Source of the DNA: JAXGQD01 sp964574395
GTDB lineage: Bacteria; Bacillota; Clostridia; Saccharofermentanales; Fastidiosipilaceae
Assembly (NCBI GenBank): GCA_964574395.1
Contig: CAZNNL010000025.1
Coordinates: forward strand, 1 to 28,493
Direction of reading: 5' to 3'
DNA: 28,493 nucleotides
Below the pieces are notes generated by a model. It worked only from the letters and a program-made list of their open reading frames with translations. It was not told where the DNA came from and made no database searches. Positions 24,575 through 28,493 of this stretch are shown one piece after another. The stretch's first letter is position 1, and the number at the start of each line of letters is the position of its first letter. A program made the translations under genes and the position numbers.

Positions 24575-25716
24575 GTGCGGCCCCTCCTGTAGGTATCTCG
24601 CATTAAGGACAAGCTGCGTTTTTCTTCATTGCGATTGGTTTTTCCCGCTAGAATGATGCGTAAATTTTGTGCTTCCAGACGTCTGGCGAGCCAAAATCCT
24701 GCGACTTGGGGAACGCCATTCCCAGCGGCTAGACCAAAACGGGCAAATGCCAGTCTAGTTTCCGCAATGCGCTGTCCGAATGCATATATATTTTTGCCTT
24801 TAACATAGTCATCTAGAAGCGGCAAAAGCGCATCGGCAGCCGTATCTTGATAGGCGTCTTTTAGTCCTTTTACGCCTTTTAGCAAGGCTTTTTCAGCTTC
24901 TTGCCACTGCACTTGCCCGCCTTCAACAAACGCGTCTTGGAAGGTGTTCACCGTGCCATGCATACGTAGCAAACGTGCCGCAGTTTGTAGATTGAAATTA
25001 TCCGCCAACATTTCGCGGTACATGCTTAAATATTTCGCTGTATTCGATTTCCCCGCGGACTCAATCAGTTTTCCAAGTTGTGCAAACCAGGCTTGGTCAA
25101 TGCGCATGTCCATCGCGGCTGGTCGATAGTCTGTGGGCCAATGTTTCATGTCCTCTTTGGCGATGCTTAACAAGCTGTCATTGGATCTTGACGTTTCAGG
25201 TCCCCCGGCTAAGTCCTTGCGCAGGCCTTCCCAGAGCGCTTGCGGTTCTGTCATTCCTTCAAAAAACACTAAATCTGCTACTATTTTTGGCAAAACCAAG
25301 TTCCCACTATCGGCTTTCTCCGTCTCTGACAACTGGCTCAATTCGCGTCCCTTATTGCTTGCTTCCTTTAAGTACTTCAGCATAACTTTCAGGTTATGCA
25401 TGTCGCTTTGCAGCAGTAAACCTTCGGCTAAAGTTCCACCCTTATCTAGTTCCTTAAGCAAGGCATCATTTTCCGCTGCGCCCAAACTAATGCGCTCGCC
25501 CGGAGTCTCAGCCGGGGGATATGAAGCATCAGAAAGCGCCGCATCAAAATGGTCTAAGCTATAGTCGGGTCTAGCCATTTCTGTCAACTTAGCATAAGAA
25601 AGTAAACGTTCTTCCAAGACTTTTACTCGGCCTGTGGCAAAAGCAAAGTCTGGATCGATGCGCATCTCATCCATTTGTTTAGCGTATCTTTTAAATGCAG
25701 CGTTCGTTTGATTCAA
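24571..25716 (-). CDS. ntpC: V/A-type ATP synthase subunit C
   Basis: This funnel-shaped subunit (V-type AC39/subunit d family) joins the rotor shaft to the K ring. It is an all-helical protein of 381 aa, with an N-terminal RVKVLEERLLS segment and C-terminal ARRLEAQNLRIILAGKTN, typical of the family's last repeat. The start codon is TTG (25714-25716), supported by AAGGAGA about 6 bp upstream and by the 4-bp TTGA overlap with the subunit E stop. It also overlaps subunit F by ATGA, giving a tight E-C-F block. Confidence 0.9.
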   Translation of the reverse strand: MNQTNAAFKRYAKQMDEMRIDPDFAFATGRVKVLEERLLSYAKLTEMARPDYSLDHFDAALSDASYPPAETPGERISLGAAENDALLKELDKGGTLAEGLLLQSDMHNLKVMLKYLKEASNKGRELSQLSETEKADSGNLVLPKIVADLVFFEGMTEPQALWEGLRKDLAGGPETSRSNDSLLSIAKEDMKHWPTDYRPAAMDMRIDQAWFAQLGKLIESAGKSNTAKYLSMYREMLADNFNLQTAARLLRMHGTVNTFQDAFVEGGQVQWQEAEKALLKGVKGLKDAYQDTAADALLPLLDDYVKGKNIYAFGQRIAETRLAFARFGLAAGNGVPQVAGFWLARRLEAQNLRIILAGKTNRNEEKRSLSLMRDTYRRGRT

Positions 25717-26291
25717 GCCTGCTCTCCTTTTTTAAACAAAATATCGGCAGCTATTTCGATGTATTCATCGCGTCTAGTTCTCAACGTACTTTCATAACTA
25801 AGATCTTCCCAGACTCTGTCAGTCTTAAAGATTAAGCCACCCGTTATTTTAGCGTCTGTTTCCACTGCCAAATCTAAAGAGGCGGACTGTAAAACTTCTT
25901 TCACTAGTGCGAGGTCGGCTTCGGCACAAACGACGGTTGTTTCAGGGCTTGCGCTGCTTTTCAACAACTTTTCGTAATAGGCCTTCTTTCTGGCGTCAGG
26001 TAAGGCAACTAGTTCCTTAAGCGTCTCACGCAAAACCTCATCAAGCAATTCTTGACGTGCATTAAGGTCAGTTCGGCGCGATTCAAGCGTATTTAAGGCA
26101 GCGTCGCGACGTTGGTTAGCTTCTTCAAGCGCCTCCTGCTCTTTCGCAGCACGCTCTTTGAGCAACCAAATCTCATCCGCATTCTGCTTGCCGATGACCG
26201 CAACCGCAGCTGTCGCAGAGGCAAGTATCGCCTCGGCTTCACCTCGTGCGGACTCAAGCAGTGTCTCTTTTAATTTATCAAAGCCATCCAT
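25713..26291 (-). CDS. ntpE: V/A-type ATP synthase subunit E
   Basis: This is the peripheral stalk subunit. The N-terminal half (to about residue 100) is a long charged helix rich in Ala, Glu and Arg (LKERAAKEQEALEEANQRRD). The C-terminal globular part ends in IEIAADILFKKGEQA and includes GGLIFKTD, the conserved E-subunit strand. Length is 192 aa. GAGGAG is upstream of the ATG. Its partner stalk subunit (H/G type) would be expected upstream of subunit I, outside the window. Confidence 0.9.
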   Translation of the reverse strand: MDGFDKLKETLLESARGEAEAILASATAAVAVIGKQNADEIWLLKERAAKEQEALEEANQRRDAALNTLESRRTDLNARQELLDEVLRETLKELVALPDARKKAYYEKLLKSSASPETTVVCAEADLALVKEVLQSASLDLAVETDAKITGGLIFKTDRVWEDLSYESTLRTRRDEYIEIAADILFKKGEQA

Positions 26292-26319
26292 GCCTTATCT
26301 CCTCAAATCTTGCTTGAAC

Positions 26320-26808
26320 TTATTTCACGTTAAGAATCGACAAGACTGAAGCAAGTAAGGCCAAAATTGCGTATGTTTCAACCATCGCAGCCAAAATCAA
26401 AGGCTTGGATTGTTCGTCAGGTTTCTTAGCTACCATGAGAGCACCGTCTGCAGCTACATTGCCTTGGTGAATAGCCGAGAAGTAACCAACAACCATCATG
26501 GGTAGACAGGCAGCAAAATAAAGTGCACCTTGTGTGATGGTTAAATTCGCAGCTGTGCCATCCATAAAGCCTGCATTCAACATGACAAAGAACCACACCA
26601 AGAGGCCATAGATGCCTTGTGTGCCAGGTAAAGCTTGTAGAATCAAGAGCTTACCGAATAGTTCTGGTTTTTCTGCCAAGATTCCTGATACAACGGAGCC
26701 CACGTGGCCAACCGCTTTAGCTGAGCCCATGCCTGCCAATACAGCTGCCAGCACAGCGCCCATCAGTGCGATGTTTGAGCCTGTAATTATCTGATTAATC
26801 AATTCCAT
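26320..26808 (-). CDS. ntpK: V/A-type ATP synthase proteolipid subunit K
   Basis: This is the membrane rotor-ring subunit, a duplicated helical hairpin with four membrane segments (162 aa). The ion-binding residues of Enterococcus hirae NtpK are all present in matching motifs: L60, T63 and Q64 in LPGTQGIYG, Q115 in SAIHQGNVAADG, and the essential E144 in MVETYAIL. Only the second hairpin has the carboxylate, as in V-type rings. This pattern implies Na+ rather than H+ coupling by analogy with E. hirae. AGGAGG lies 7 bp before the ATG. Confidence 0.95.
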   Translation of the reverse strand: MELINQIITGSNIALMGAVLAAVLAGMGSAKAVGHVGSVVSGILAEKPELFGKLLILQALPGTQGIYGLLVWFFVMLNAGFMDGTAANLTITQGALYFAACLPMMVVGYFSAIHQGNVAADGALMVAKKPDEQSKPLILAAMVETYAILALLASVLSILNVK

Positions 26809-26894
26809 TTTGTTCCTCCTAAAAGTACGTTTTTAGTAACATTTTCATATATCTATCGTTTTTGCCAAAACTATTGGGTTCCAACGATTAGAGA

Positions 26895-28493
26895 TCAAGT
26901 AATAATTTTTGTATATTTCGTCTTCAAAGCCAAGGGCTGAAAAGGTGCGCCGCCACCTTCGTAAAACTTGCCAAAATATTCAACATATTGCAAACGCGTA
27001 GTGTGTACGTAAGCGGATAAACCTGAGAGAGCAAGGTTTAAAGCATGTCCAAAGACCAAAATAACAATCATAAAAACAATTCCAACAAGCGACCTTCCCA
27101 TGAGGGACGAGAGCATGTTGACGACCAGGGCGATGACTGAGGTAGCAAGCGTTAGTGCAAGAATGCGGGTGTAGGACAGCAAATCGCCGAGGTAACTGGC
27201 AATGCCGTAAAGCGTGCCGAGTCCGGAGAACACACGCTTGATGGGGTTGCGGACTCCTTTTGCCGAGAAAAACACAATCATGATTGCGCCGACAATCGCC
27301 ATATATTGTCCAACACTATAGTTCAAGCCAAAGAGCGTTAGACCAACGATAATCAAGAACCACGGGATGGTTTCGACAATGGCTTCGTAAGGCTTCCCTA
27401 AGCGCCAAAGGTTGTAGAATTTTACGCCGAGGCCAGCAAAAAGATGTACGGCACCAAACACGATACTCGCCAACATCAAGGTAACCGGATCTTTGACCGG
27501 ATCGAACCACAACATGGGGAAATTAATCGCCCCGCCGGAAACTTCTGTGAGCATGTTTCCGAAAAATGAGCCAAAGAGCACGCCGAAGATAATCGCAGCG
27601 ACACTGCCTTGCATAAACATTAAGCACATGCGGCGCATGTTGCCTTCGACTTTTACCTTGTACACCAGAACGGCGCTGAGGATGAGGAGGAGCAGACCAT
27701 AGCCCGCGTCGCTCAACATGATGCCAAAAAAGAAGGCATAGAAAGGTGCCATAACGGGGGTTGGGTCGACGTCTTGTGACACAGAGGGCAGACTAAACAT
27801 TTCCACCACTGCTTCGTAGGGGCGCACCATGCGATTGTTTTTTAGTAGAATCGGATGGTCCTCGTCTTTTGGTACAGGCAAAATATCAATAGCAACCGCG
27901 TATTCTTCTTCGAGCGCAGCTTTCAACTCATGCGACATGTCGTGTGGCACGTAACCTTGCAAAACAAAAAGGCGCCCCGTATTGAGCAAACGCTGCATCG
28001 CTTCCAACTTCGCATCAGCATTCAAATAGTAGTCATAAAGTAGTTCAAAGTCTGCTTTGTTTTTACTTAGCCTTTTCGCTTCTTCTTCAAGTCTTTTTTC
28101 TTCAATCTCTAATTCGGCCAAGGTTGTGCGCCATTGTTTGACCGCTTTGCCATAATTCTGTCCTAGCTCTACCGGGAGTTTGGGGAGTGCGGCAAATTCG
28201 AAACTTCTAAGCGTTTTCTCTGCCTCTGCTGCATCTTGCTCACGAACAGCCACCAGTAGCGCCGATTGTTCACCTACAGTCGCTAACGTCTCGATGGCGT
28301 AGTTGCCTTCGAGTTTGTCTGCAAGTTCTGCTTTGAGTTTTTCTACGTTTTCATTGCGATTGGAAACAGATCCAGAAAAGGTATGCATGAGGTTTAGTTT
28401 TTTCTCTGCATCGCCTTCTGGCAAAACCACCTTCTCCCACGCCTGTATCTGCTGCACTTGACTCACTAAAGTCGCGCGTTTATTTAACAGTTT
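26895..28493 (-). CDS. ntpI: V/A-type ATP synthase subunit I (5' end beyond window)
   Basis: This is the membrane stator subunit (V-type a/I family), which forms the ion half-channels. The visible part is about 530 residues of a protein that is usually 640-660 aa. The soluble coiled-coil arm comes first, then about seven membrane helices starting near PFYAFFFGIMLSDAGYG. The conserved arginine helix is LLSYTRILALTLATS, and HALNLALSGLSAYVHTTRLQ follows near the end. A GTG at 28464-28466 could look like a start, but the frame stays open to the window edge and the sequence before it fits the arm. I therefore treat the gene as truncated by the window. It leads the I-K-E-C-F-A-B-D order. Confidence 0.94.
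   Translation of the reverse strand, partial: KLLNKRATLVSQVQQIQAWEKVVLPEGDAEKKLNLMHTFSGSVSNRNENVEKLKAELADKLEGNYAIETLATVGEQSALLVAVREQDAAEAEKTLRSFEFAALPKLPVELGQNYGKAVKQWRTTLAELEIEEKRLEEEAKRLSKNKADFELLYDYYLNADAKLEAMQRLLNTGRLFVLQGYVPHDMSHELKAALEEEYAVAIDILPVPKDEDHPILLKNNRMVRPYEAVVEMFSLPSVSQDVDPTPVMAPFYAFFFGIMLSDAGYGLLLLILSAVLVYKVKVEGNMRRMCLMFMQGSVAAIIFGVLFGSFFGNMLTEVSGGAINFPMLWFDPVKDPVTLMLASIVFGAVHLFAGLGVKFYNLWRLGKPYEAIVETIPWFLIIVGLTLFGLNYSVGQYMAIVGAIMIVFFSAKGVRNPIKRVFSGLGTLYGIASYLGDLLSYTRILALTLATSVIALVVNMLSSLMGRSLVGIVFMIVILVFGHALNLALSGLSAYVHTTRLQYVEYFGKFYEGGGAPFQPLALKTKYTKIIT

Noticed and set aside
28464..28466. GTG as the true start of subunit I
   Set aside because: The frame is open to the window edge with a sensible coiled-coil continuation, and the protein would lack the N-terminal domain found in the whole family.

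Overview
The window looks like a piece of a low-to-mid-GC Bacillota (Firmicutes, Clostridia-like) genome. The support is AGGAGG-type ribosome binding sites before nearly every gene, a bacterial V/A-type ATPase operon in the ntp order, a PTS-based L-ascorbate locus and a HicAB module. No marker gene allows a finer placement. It is draft or metagenome-derived sequence: 100 Ns sit inside ptsI (9194-9293). Most genes lie on the minus strand.

Region 1 (1-3900, minus): nrdA-nrdB, an oxygen-dependent class I ribonucleotide reductase. Its upstream region holds a good promoter and two NrdR-box-like sites 32 bp apart.

Region 2 (3987-4480, plus): a decayed HicA/HicB toxin-antitoxin module. Only the C-terminal tail of hicA remains, and hicB has lost frame in an A6 run.

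Region 3 (4516-15209): a large L-ascorbate utilisation locus. From a promoter near 13950 the minus-strand order is ulaC (IIA) - ulaA (IIC) - ulaB (IIB) - HAD phosphatase - ptsI (EI) - ulaE - ulaF/araD - a cytoplasmic beta-propeller-like protein - HPr - ulaG - terminator. A divergent DeoR-family regulator starts at 14433. The locus carries a complete PTS phosphorelay (EI, HPr, IIA, IIB, IIC) together with lactonase, 3-epimerase and 4-epimerase. UlaD, the decarboxylase expected between UlaG and UlaE, is not in the window. The propeller protein has no described role in the pathway.

Region 4 (15234-19410): a membrane-anchored zinc-ribbon protein of unknown role (minus), then a plus-strand pair. 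The pair is a uracil/xanthine-family permease overlapping by 4 bp with a lipoprotein flavoreductase (FAD domain plus C-terminal flavinylation-type FMN domain). The flavoreductase is interrupted by an in-frame TGA. A bidirectional terminator follows.

Region 5 (19432-20248): a small membrane protein with a Gln/Tyr-rich N-terminus, then three tandem 92-bp repeats. Each repeat encodes a nested hairpin, and they sit just downstream of the ATPase operon.

Region 6 (20258-28493, minus): V/A-type ATPase genes in transcription order I (cut by the window edge), K, E, C, F, A, B, D. The proteolipid keeps all the Na+-coordinating residues known from Enterococcus hirae NtpK, so a sodium-translocating enzyme is likely.
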